From contig JAUWWU010000035.1 of NCBI GenBank assembly GCA_030616695.1, forward strand, positions 1 through 8,081: 8,081 nt of DNA. Reading direction: 5' to 3'. Each line of letters begins with the position of its first letter. Position 1 is the first letter of the stretch. Of the stretch, positions 1-6,195 are shown one piece after another. A program made the translations under genes and the position numbers. The notes beneath the pieces are model-generated. The model had not been told where the DNA came from, searched no databases, and saw only the letters and a list, made by a program, of their open reading frames with translations. The DNA is from Candidatus Omnitrophota bacterium. GTDB taxonomy: Bacteria > Omnitrophota > Gorgyraeia > JAHIPI01.

Positions 1-914
1 AACGCTTTTGCTTTTCCGAAAATTGCAGTGCTTGAAAGGGCCTCGCGCGGCCACAAACCGATACACATCTCAAAGTGCGATAATGCGTCTTCCGGCCAGC
101 CTACTTTTAAATAGGCCGAAGCAAGCCTGCCTTCCGCATAAGGCAGCCATTCCGAATCAGGGGAATAGACAATCGCCTTTTCAAGGCTCGTAATGGCGCT
201 TTCATACCCTTTCAGTTTATAATCAGTTTCGCCCAGCAGATAATAAACCTTACCCGTATCTTCTACAAGCGGGAAGCTCTGGATAAAGAAATTCATCTCA
301 CGCTTAGCTTCATCAAGCCTTTGCATCTGGTATAGCATATCGCAGATCATATAATGCGCCTTGGAAGCCAGTATGTCGGAGGGGGATTTTTCAGCCATCT
401 CCCTAAAAACGCCTATCGCTTTATCATATTCGCCGGTCTTATAATAGCACCATCCTTTTGAGTAGTGGGCGTATGCAATATATGACGAAAAGGGAAACTT
501 GTCTATTGAATCCTGGTAATAATCTATGGCTTCATTATAATTCCCTAACGCGAAATGCGTCTCGGCGAGCCAATATATGATATCTTCGATAAAAACTACG
601 CCTTCGGGCTTCCCTGCTATGTATTGGAATTCATATAAAGCGCGGTCAAAGCTGCCAAGTTTAAAAAGAGATTGGCCGAGTAAAAGGCGGGCTTCTATAA
701 TCCTGTCGCTGTCCGGGTGATCACCTATAAAGGAAAGAAACCTTGCTTCGGCTATCTCGTAAAATTCATCTTCAAATGCCTGTTTCGCAAAAAGGAAATC
801 CCTGCTTTCGTCGGCATGGGCATGGAGAGAGAAGACAAAAAGGCCTAGGGTTATATATGAATATAATAATATTAATATATGCAGCTTTTTAGCTGATTTA
901 TAGGGGGGTATCAT
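1..914 (-). CDS. TPR-repeat protein with signal peptide, C-terminus beyond the window
   Basis: I translated 304 codons from the ATG at 914 to the left edge with no stop, so the C-terminus is missing. Residues 1-34 look like a Sec signal peptide: lysines at 6, 9 and 10, a hydrophobic stretch at about 11-29 and an AHA|DE type cleavage site after residue 34. No lipobox cysteine is seen. The rest is a series of helical TPR-like units at about 38-70, 113-145, 149-180, 186-215, 223-253 and 259-290, with typical patterns such as ALGNYNEAIDYYQ and KTGEYDKAIGVF. This suggests an exported or periplasmic scaffold, loosely like the BamD/CpoB class, but I recognise no specific family. An in-frame TAG at 926-924 rules out a longer start. 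There is no Shine-Dalgarno before the ATG. It lies downstream of uvrA across a 183-bp gap and is probably transcribed separately. Export and TPR content are well supported; function is unknown. Confidence 0.85.
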   Translation of the reverse strand, partial: MIPPYKSAKKLHILILLYSYITLGLFVFSLHAHADESRDFLFAKQAFEDEFYEIAEARFLSFIGDHPDSDRIIEARLLLGQSLFKLGSFDRALYEFQYIAGKPEGVVFIEDIIYWLAETHFALGNYNEAIDYYQDSIDKFPFSSYIAYAHYSKGWCYYKTGEYDKAIGVFREMAEKSPSDILASKAHYMICDMLYQMQRLDEAKREMNFFIQSFPLVEDTGKVYYLLGETDYKLKGYESAITSLEKAIVYSPDSEWLPYAEGRLASAYLKVGWPEDALSHFEMCIGLWPREALSSTAIFGKAKA

Positions 915-925
915 CGTATTTAGCT

Positions 926-956
926 ATTATAGTTAAATTAGCCCATTTAGAGGCAA
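926..956 (-). promoter_or_regulatory. Possible promoter of the TPR gene, leaderless or nearly so
   Basis: On the minus strand a perfect TATAAT (931-926) lies 11 nt before the ATG at 914. A TTGCCT hexamer (956-951) could act as the -35 element, but the 19-nt spacer is longer than ideal. Initiation about 7 nt after the -10 box would leave only a few nucleotides before the ATG, which fits the absence of a Shine-Dalgarno. This is inferred from motif matching only. Confidence 0.35.
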
Positions 957-984
957 GAGTGGATTATACCACTACGGCCCGCCG

Positions 985-1077
985 AAATCAAGGAACATCA
1001 GGAAAATTATCGCGTTAAACCAGCCTTGATTGTTCCTTGATTCCGAGTTGGCGACCAACGGGAGTCCCCGAAGGGGA
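985..1077. repeat. Palindromic module downstream of uvrA: long inverted repeat plus two short hairpins
   Basis: The 183-bp gap between uvrA and the TPR gene contains three nested palindromes. A perfect 12-bp inverted repeat, AATCAAGGAACA at 986-997 and TGTTCCTTGATT at 1031-1042, can be extended inward with a bulge. The octamer CCTTGATT also occurs twice in direct orientation (1024-1031 and 1035-1042). Next come GTTGG-CGA-CCAAC (1047-1059) and TCCCC-GAA-GGGGA (1065-1077). Read on the minus strand, the last forms a very stable C(UUCG)G tetraloop stem soon after the uvrA stop. No run of T follows on either strand, so it is not a standard intrinsic terminator. It resembles a REP-type intergenic repeat, but no second copy is present in the window. 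Confidence 0.5.
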
Positions 1078-1097
1078 TAAAACGAGGTCAAGTAAAA

Positions 1098-3896
1098 TTA
1101 AGGACTGAGGACTTCTTTGAGGTAGGAACCTGTGTAAGAGCGCTTATTTTTTATTACGCCTTCGGGGCTTCCGCAGGCAACCAGCTCCCCTCCTGCATCC
1201 CCTCCTTCCGGGCCAAGGTCTATAATATAATCAGCGCATTTGATCACATCGAGATTGTGCTCGATTACGACAACAGTGTTTCCCGTGCTTACCAGGGCTT
1301 GCAGGACATTGAGAAGTTTATCTATATCGGCAAAATGCAAGCCCGTAGTCGGCTCATCGAGGATATACAGCGTTTTTCCCGTGGCCCTCTTGGAAAGCTC
1401 GGCCGATAACTTTATCCGCTGCGCCTCGCCGCCGCTAAGAGTCGTGGCTGACTGGCCAAGGCATATATAACCAAGCCCTACGCTGTTTAATGTCCGGAGT
1501 TTATTTTTTATGGCGGGTATATTTTTGAATATATCGAGCGCCTGCTCCACGCTCATATTGAGGACATCGGAAATGGAATGCCCTTTATATTTGACTTCGA
1601 GCGTCTGCTCGTTAAAACGGCTTCCTTTGCAGACTTCGCACCTTACGTAAACGTCGGGTAAAAAATGCATCTCTATCTTTTTTATCCCGTCGCCCGTGCA
1701 GGCCTCGCATCTGCCGCCTTTAACGTTAAAACTAAACCTCCCCGGCCTATACCCCCTCATCCTGGACTCGGGTAATTTACTGAACAGGTCGCGGATAGGG
1801 CCAAAAGCACCTGTATATGTCACCGGATTGCTCCTTGGGGTCCTGCCTATAGGAGACTGGTCTATGACAATAGCTTTATCGATATTTTCCATGCCGAGTA
1901 TGGCCTTATGTTTACCTGGCTTTAATCTTGATTTGTATAGCTTTTTTGCAAGCGCCCTGTATAATATCTCGTCGATAAGCGTGCTCTTTCCGGAACCGGA
2001 TACTCCCGTAACGCATACAAAAAGCCCCAGCGGGATCTCAATATTTACATTTTTAAGATTATGTTCCCGGGCATCGACGATCATAAGGGATCTTTCCTTA
2101 ACGACCGTCCTCCTTTTTTTCGGCACCTCGATCCTAAGTTCTTTATTAAGATAACCGGCTGTCAGCGACTTTTTATTATCAAGAATAGCCGACGGCGGAC
2201 CGGAGGCGACTATGCGGCCGCCGGCTTCGCCTGCGCCGGGGCCCAGATCTATAATATAATCGGCCTTCCTTATAGTGGTCTCGTCATGCTCTACGACCAC
2301 AAGCGTATTGCCCAGATCCCTCAATTTTATAAGCGTATCGAGGAGTTTTCTATTATCCTTCTGGTGCAGTCCTATGCTGGGCTCGTCCAGAATATAAAGG
2401 ACGCCTACGAGTCCCGCTCCTATCTGGGTGGCAAGCCTTATTCTCTGTGCCTCTCCGCCGGAGAGAGTCGAGCTTACCCTGTCTAACGTAAGATAGTCAA
2501 GGCCTACATCGGACATAAACTGTAAACGGAGCCTTATCTCCTTTATCACTTCCTTGGCTATGACTTGCTCGGCCTTCGTCAGCTTTAAGTCCCCGAAGAA
2601 CAGTTTGGCATCTTTTATGGACATCTTCGCAACGCCGATGATATTCTTGCCGTCTATTGTCACAGCCAGGCTTTCTTTTCGCAGGCGCTGGCCGGAACAT
2701 GACGGGCACGGCTGCTCGCTCATATATTTATTGATCTCTGTCTTTATGAAATCGCTTTTAGTCTCCCTGAAGCGCCTCTCAAGATTTGGCACGATCCCCT
2801 CAAAATAGCCGCCTCTGTCTTCGTCGCCGTATAGTATGATCTCTTTAGTGGATTTGGGGAAATCTTTAAACGGGGCATAAACGTCAAAATCGTAATCCCG
2901 GGCCACAGAGCGAAGCAGCCTTCTGTAATAAAGGACTATCCCCCTTCCGCCCCTTTTCCACGGGGCTACTGCCTGTATGAGGGGCCTTTTCTTGTCAGGG
3001 ATCACAATGTCCGGGTCTATTTTCATCTTGTTTCCCAGCCCGCCGCATGCCGAGCACGCGCCGTACGGGCTATTAAATGAAAACATCCTGGGTGTAAGCT
3101 CTTCATAACTTATGCCGCATCCTACGCAGGCATGAAGTTCGCTGAATAGAATATCCCCGGCGCCCTTTTTATTTTGCCTCTCCTCCGTAATGATCAAAGA
3201 ACTTCCGCCTATCTTTAGCGCCGTCTCGACGGAGTCCGCAAGTCTCTTTTTTACTTCATCTTTAATAAGCAGCCTGTCGACAACAGCTTCAATCGAATGC
3301 TTCAGCTTTTTATTCAGGCGGACATCCCTGTCTAATTCCACTGTCTTGCCGTCGACGCGCGCCCTTACGAAACCCTCTTTACGTATTTCGTCAAATACGT
3401 CTCTGTGCTCGCCCTTTCTGCCCCTCACAAGAGGAGATAAAATAATAATATTTTTACCGCGCTTCAGCCCAAGTATCCTTTCCACGATCTCCTGCGTACT
3501 TTGCCTCGCTATTTCTTTTCCGCATTTATAACAATGCGGCCTTCCTATCCTTGCGAAAAGCAATCTGAGATAATCGTATATTTCTGTAGCGGTTCCTACC
3601 GTGGAGCGCGGATTCCCGCCGGCGCTTCTTTGCTCGATACTTATCGCCGGAGAAAGCCCTTCTATGTATTCAACGTTGGGCTTCTGCAGCTGTTCGAGAA
3701 ACTGCCTGGCATAACTGGAGAGGCTCTCCACATATCTTCTTTGCCCCTCCGCATATAGCGTATCAAAGGCAAGAGACGACTTTCCTGAGCCGCTTAAGCC
3801 CGTTATGACAACAAGCTTGTTACGTGGGATTTTTACGTCGATATTTTTGAGATTATGCTCTTTTGCGCCTTTTATAAAAATATGGTCTTTTTCCAT
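1098..3896 (-). CDS. uvrA: UvrA, excinuclease ABC subunit A
   Basis: UvrA is the damage-sensing ATPase of nucleotide excision repair. As a dimer it loads UvrB onto lesions. From the ATG at 3896 the protein has 932 residues, about the usual 940. It has two ABC ATPase modules: Walker [10 protein letters not shown] at 33-41 with signature LSGGEAQ at 478-484 and Walker B aspartate 504, then Walker [10 protein letters not shown] at 631-639 with signature at 820-826 and aspartate 847. Zinc ligands are present as C257/C260/C281/C284 and C730/C733/C753/C756, plus a CPSC pair at 397/400. The frame is open four codons further, to an ATG at 3908. I prefer 3896 because it has a GGA a few bases upstream and matches the family N-terminus ([16 protein letters not shown]), while 3908 abuts a repeat element with no ribosome site. 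No truncation or missing motif is seen. uvrB and uvrC are not in the window. Confidence 0.98.
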   Translation of the reverse strand: MEKDHIFIKGAKEHNLKNIDVKIPRNKLVVITGLSGSGKSSLAFDTLYAEGQRRYVESLSSYARQFLEQLQKPNVEYIEGLSPAISIEQRSAGGNPRSTVGTATEIYDYLRLLFARIGRPHCYKCGKEIARQSTQEIVERILGLKRGKNIIILSPLVRGRKGEHRDVFDEIRKEGFVRARVDGKTVELDRDVRLNKKLKHSIEAVVDRLLIKDEVKKRLADSVETALKIGGSSLIITEERQNKKGAGDILFSELHACVGCGISYEELTPRMFSFNSPYGACSACGGLGNKMKIDPDIVIPDKKRPLIQAVAPWKRGGRGIVLYYRRLLRSVARDYDFDVYAPFKDFPKSTKEIILYGDEDRGGYFEGIVPNLERRFRETKSDFIKTEINKYMSEQPCPSCSGQRLRKESLAVTIDGKNIIGVAKMSIKDAKLFFGDLKLTKAEQVIAKEVIKEIRLRLQFMSDVGLDYLTLDRVSSTLSGGEAQRIRLATQIGAGLVGVLYILDEPSIGLHQKDNRKLLDTLIKLRDLGNTLVVVEHDETTIRKADYIIDLGPGAGEAGGRIVASGPPSAILDNKKSLTAGYLNKELRIEVPKKRRTVVKERSLMIVDAREHNLKNVNIEIPLGLFVCVTGVSGSGKSTLIDEILYRALAKKLYKSRLKPGKHKAILGMENIDKAIVIDQSPIGRTPRSNPVTYTGAFGPIRDLFSKLPESRMRGYRPGRFSFNVKGGRCEACTGDGIKKIEMHFLPDVYVRCEVCKGSRFNEQTLEVKYKGHSISDVLNMSVEQALDIFKNIPAIKNKLRTLNSVGLGYICLGQSATTLSGGEAQRIKLSAELSKRATGKTLYILDEPTTGLHFADIDKLLNVLQALVSTGNTVVVIEHNLDVIKCADYIIDLGPEGGDAGGELVACGSPEGVIKNKRSYTGSYLKEVLSP

Positions 3897-3908
3897 AGCT
3901 TCCAACAT

Positions 3909-4059
3909 GGGGACGTTTCACTTTGTCGCAACTTCTTGTGCATCAACATGTTACAAGTGGGCATTTTCCACTTTTACAAACTAGTTATTCCAAAAAATGG
4001 AAATCGGCGTGTTGCAACGTGTTTATTTGTAAAGGGTTGCAGCGAAGTGAAACGTCCCC
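3909..4059. repeat. 151-bp palindrome-bounded element, REP/PATE- or MITE-like
   Basis: The ends are a perfect 15-bp inverted repeat: GGGGACGTTTCACTT (3909-3923) and AAGTGAAACGTCCCC (4045-4059). Pairing continues inward to GCAAC (3928-3932) with GTTGC (4036-4040), across two G-T positions and one mismatch. Both G-T positions are wobbles on the plus strand but A-C mismatches on the minus strand, so plus-strand RNA or ssDNA folds better. Inside are further hairpins: CTTGT/ACAAG (3935-3957), AAGTGG/CCACTT (3955-3973), TTCCA/TGGAA (3988-4002), and the palindromes AACATGTT and GTTGCAAC. There is no coding potential and no target-site duplication. This suits a non-autonomous element of IS200/IS605 or REP type, but that class is an inference. 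The left end touches the upstream ATG of uvrA, so the element forms the whole 5-prime flank of that gene. Confidence 0.65.
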
Positions 4060-4083
4060 TTTCTTGTCTCTTTTTGTAAAGGC

Positions 4084-4114
4084 GGGGTCAGGCAACAGTC
4101 TATTGCCTGACCCC
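4084..4114. repeat. Perfect 12-bp-stem palindrome with a 7-nt loop
   Basis: GGGGTCAGGCAA (4084-4095) and TTGCCTGACCCC (4103-4114) form a perfect stem around loop CAGTCTA. It starts 20 bp before the stop of the small basic gene, on its downstream side, so it could stop or stabilise that transcript. The minus-strand 3-prime side reads GCCTTTAC, not a run of T, so a canonical intrinsic terminator is not supported. The decamer TTTGTAAAGG occurs just before this palindrome (4073-4082) and again at 4026-4035, before the right arm of the neighbouring element, linking the two modules. From memory, GGGGTCAGG/CCTGACCCC palindromes recur in intergenic repeats associated with REP-type transposases. Confidence 0.6.
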
Positions 4115-4133
4115 TTTAGCTACGTAAAACTAC

Positions 4134-4379
4134 TTATCTCCTTCTCTTCTTCCTTTTGCCGCCTCTCACCATCTTTGCCATGGAGACATCGCCCTTTTTG
4201 TCTACAAAATAGAGATAACCCTTCTTCTTTTTTACCCCGCATTTGTAGACCTTTTCTCGGCCGCCTCCCCTTTTCCTGCCTCGTGCCATCTTTGCGCGGG
4301 AGACATCGCCTTTCTTGTCGACAAAGTAGAGGTAGCCCTTTTTTCTTTTAACACCGCATTTTGCGACTTTGATTGCCAT
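4134..4379 (-). CDS. Small, highly basic protein made of two tandem YLYFVDKKGDVS units
   Basis: This 81-residue protein has no function I can name. By my count it holds 32 Lys/Arg and only 5 Asp/Glu. Residues 4-34 and 43-73 are two copies of one unit, period 39, both containing KCGVK, then KKGYLYFVDKKGDVS, then AKM and RG. Each copy looks like a beta-hairpin (YLYFVD, turn KKGD, VSxAKM) followed by a Lys/Arg/Gly tail; the C-terminus ends GKRKKRRR. Each unit has one cysteine at the same place (C8, C47). The two copies differ at many synonymous positions, as in TAC/TAT, GTC/GTA and AAA/AAG, while the core protein is unchanged, so this is a real gene under protein-level selection. The start is fixed by an excellent Shine-Dalgarno. 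There is no signal peptide or membrane segment. The charge suggests nucleic-acid or ribosome binding, which is inference. It follows nadX by 34 bp. Confidence 0.85.
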   Translation of the reverse strand: MAIKVAKCGVKRKKGYLYFVDKKGDVSRAKMARGRKRGGGREKVYKCGVKKKKGYLYFVDKKGDVSMAKMVRGGKRKKRRR

Positions 4380-4384
4380 CTATT

Positions 4385-4392
4385 TCACCTCC
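4385..4392 (-). promoter_or_regulatory. Strong Shine-Dalgarno of the small basic protein
   Basis: GGAGGTGA (read 4392 to 4385) lies 5 nt before the ATG at 4379, and the GGAGG core is 8 nt away. It is the closest match to the anti-Shine-Dalgarno consensus at any start in the window. It fixes the start codon and suggests high translation of this small protein. Confidence 0.85.
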
Positions 4393-4397
4393 CTTCG

Positions 4398-4403
4398 ATT
4401 ATA
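4398..4403 (-). promoter_or_regulatory. Possible -10 box before the small basic protein
   Basis: A perfect TATAAT on the minus strand lies in the 34-bp gap after nadX, about 18 nt before the ATG at 4379. I find no convincing -35 hexamer 16-18 nt upstream, where it would overlap the end of nadX. The gene may have its own promoter or may simply be read through from the nad operon. Confidence 0.25.
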
Positions 4404-4413
4404 AATTAAAAGA

Positions 4414-5220
4414 TCAGTTGCCTATTATTGCCGAAGTTACAATATTTTTCAATGTCGCGACCGCCGAGAGCGCGGCGAGGTAGCTTGTCTTCGGATTATC
4501 CGGCATCGGCACATTTTCCGTAACCGCCCTCAGCTTCCCGAAATCGCCTTTTAACTGCACCTCATGGCTGTTTGACTTATAATCCGGTGAGGTGACTATG
4601 CGGATCTTTGTTTTCCCGGCGCCCAGGCCGCACAAACTCAATGTTGCCGAAACATTGACATTTTTCGGAAAACCCTTCACTGCCTCCTCTGCCGTCCCCT
4701 CAAAGATGACAGTTTCTTTTTTTATTCCGTCCAAATCTATATTGTTCTCGATTATGTACGGGGCGCCTCTTAACCCGGCAGGCGGCTTTCTTGTAGTCAG
4801 GGTAACGGATTCTACCCCTGCCATCATGGCGCTCTTTACGCCGTCGAGACCGCATATGGCGCCGCTCGGCAGATATATCTTTGCCCCCTTGCCTTTGGCC
4901 AACTCAAGAATATCGCCCCTGCCTAAAAGCCCTCCCGTAGACATTATCATTACATCCTTACCCGCCGAAAGGGCCTCTTTTGCTATTTCGTAAGAAACCG
5001 CACCCGATGCTGCTTCGATAATAAGGTCGCATTTTTCTATAAGTCCTTTTCTCGTCAGGGCATCTCGCTTGACTCCTAATCCGGCCTGAAGCTTACGGAC
5101 CTTTTCCTCGTCTATATCGCATAGACCGGAGAGTTCGATAGAGCCGGAAAACCTGTGTAAAATGGCATCTGCGATAACCCCGCCTATTGTCCCGCAACCT
5201 ATAATGCCTGCTTTTATCAT
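4414..5220 (-). CDS. nadX: L-aspartate dehydrogenase NadX
   Basis: NadX oxidises L-aspartate to iminoaspartate with NAD(P)+, replacing aspartate oxidase (NadB) at the first step of de novo NAD synthesis; iminoaspartate is the substrate of NadA next door. The 268-residue length is typical. It begins with a Rossmann dinucleotide motif (GCGTIGG, 8-14). It then has the family blocks STGGLLG (94-100), GAICGLDG (120-127), TRKPP (143-147) and NVNVSATLSLCGLG (187-200), the NSHEV segment with the presumed catalytic His219, and a C-terminal NPKTSYLAALSAVATL block (242-257). The start at 5220 has an AGGA at 5231-5228 and lies 1 nt after the nadA stop, so the two are probably translationally coupled. The main alternative within this family is a DUF108-type dehydrogenase of unknown substrate, which the nadA context makes unlikely. 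Confidence 0.93.
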   Translation of the reverse strand: MIKAGIIGCGTIGGVIADAILHRFSGSIELSGLCDIDEEKVRKLQAGLGVKRDALTRKGLIEKCDLIIEAASGAVSYEIAKEALSAGKDVMIMSTGGLLGRGDILELAKGKGAKIYLPSGAICGLDGVKSAMMAGVESVTLTTRKPPAGLRGAPYIIENNIDLDGIKKETVIFEGTAEEAVKGFPKNVNVSATLSLCGLGAGKTKIRIVTSPDYKSNSHEVQLKGDFGKLRAVTENVPMPDNPKTSYLAALSAVATLKNIVTSAIIGN

Positions 5221-5221
5221 A

Positions 5222-6193
5222 TCAATATCCTGAAACAGCCGCTCCGCTTTTATCTTCCGTAACCCGCAGCATTCTTTCCAGAGACTTACGCGCCCTTTTT
5301 GCTATTTCATCGGGGACCTTGACTTCGTAGACCAGCATCTCGAGAGAATGCACTACCCAGCCCAGCGTTGTCAGCTTCATGCTGGGGCAGATAAGATGTT
5401 CCGTCGGCAGATAGAATTTTTTTTGCGGGTTTTCCTTTCTCAATTTATACAGCATGCCGCTTTCCGTCCCTATTATGAATTCGTTGGCGGTGGAGGATTT
5501 GACAAATTTAAACATCCCTCCCGTGCTGCAGATATGGTCGGCAAGGTGTAAAACGCCGGGGTTGCATTCGGGATGCGCCACAAACTCCGCGTTCGGATGG
5601 TCTTTCTTCGCCTTTATCACTTCCTCTTCCTGGACCCTGATGTGCGTCGGGCAAAAGCCTTCCCACAGGATTATTTTTTTCTCGGGGACCCGCGCCTGGA
5701 CATATCTGCCGAGATTTTTATCGGGGATAAATATTACTTCTTTATTCTCAAGGCTCCTTACCACTTCTATCGCATTACTTGAGGTGCAGGAAATATCGCT
5801 TTCGGCCTTGACTTCGGCAGAGGAATTGACATAGCACACTACGGCGGCATTTGGGTATTTCTTTTTCATGGCAATAAGTTTTTCGGCGTTTATCATGTCC
5901 GCCATGGGGCAACCGGCCTCTTTTACGGGCAAAAGCACCAGTTTGCCGGAATTGAGAATCGAGGCGCTTTCGGCCATAAAACGGACGCCGCAGAATACGA
6001 TAACCTTCGCATCGGCCCTTACGGCCGCCTGGCTGAGCGCCAAAGAATCGCCGCTTATATCGGCAATGTCCTGAACCTCATCACGCTGATAATTGTGGAC
6101 CATGATAACGGCGTTTCTTTCCTTTTTAAGCTCTGTTATCTTTTCTTTAAGGTCCTGTATATATTGCTCGTCTGTCTGCCGCGTATAAATCAT
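5222..6193 (-). CDS. nadA: Quinolinate synthase NadA
   Basis: NadA is a cytoplasmic [4Fe-4S] enzyme that condenses iminoaspartate with dihydroxyacetone phosphate to quinolinate. At 323 residues it matches the shorter family form. Its pseudo-threefold repeat motifs are all visible: HNYQ (33-36), GDSLALS (48-54), FCGVRFMAE (67-75), a YVNSSAEVKA block (121-130), PDKNLG (157-162), AHPECNP (206-212), STGGM (223-227) and GTESGM (242-247). By family position the cluster ligands should be C95 (AGCPMAD), C181 (GFCPTH) and C269 (ICPSMK), and all three are present. The ATG at 6193 is preceded by AGGTGA (6206-6201), lying inside the last codons of the upstream gene, whose stop is only 2 nt away. Its position directly before nadX fits the NadX-NadA route. 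The last enzyme of the module, NadC, is not in the window. Confidence 0.97.
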   Translation of the reverse strand: MIYTRQTDEQYIQDLKEKITELKKERNAVIMVHNYQRDEVQDIADISGDSLALSQAAVRADAKVIVFCGVRFMAESASILNSGKLVLLPVKEAGCPMADMINAEKLIAMKKKYPNAAVVCYVNSSAEVKAESDISCTSSNAIEVVRSLENKEVIFIPDKNLGRYVQARVPEKKIILWEGFCPTHIRVQEEEVIKAKKDHPNAEFVAHPECNPGVLHLADHICSTGGMFKFVKSSTANEFIIGTESGMLYKLRKENPQKKFYLPTEHLICPSMKLTTLGWVVHSLEMLVYEVKVPDEIAKRARKSLERMLRVTEDKSGAAVSGY

Positions 6194-6195
6194 TT

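Noticed and set aside
8..193. Plus-strand 61-codon frame at the left edge
   Set aside because: It is antisense to the TPR protein, whose minus-strand frame is open for 304 codons with clear repeat motifs.
1018..1042. CRISPR-like repeats (CCTTGATT twice)
   Set aside because: There are only two 8-bp copies 11 bp apart, with no spacer-sized units and no cas genes.
1065..1077. Intrinsic terminator of uvrA
   Set aside because: The UUCG-capped stem is strong, but the following bases on the minus strand are CTCCCG rather than a T-run, so it was kept only as part of a palindromic module.
1696..2154. Plus-strand open frame of 152 codons, and other plus-strand frames across the uvrA, nadX, nadA and folK-panC regions
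   Set aside because: They are antisense to well-recognised genes, show no domain or ribosome site, and are explained by the codon pattern of the real frame.
2497..2709. Minus-strand 70-codon frame inside uvrA
   Set aside because: It is an out-of-frame shadow within the conserved UvrA coding region.
3909..4059. Riboswitch or leader RNA for uvrA
   Set aside because: The long self-complementary ends fold better on the strand opposite to uvrA and match no riboswitch class I know; a repeat element explains them better.
3855..4351. Overlapping plus-strand frames of 74 and 142 codons across the palindromic element and the small basic gene
   Set aside because: They run through inverted repeats and antisense to a gene with an excellent ribosome site and protein-level conservation between its two halves; the translations look random and serine/leucine-rich.
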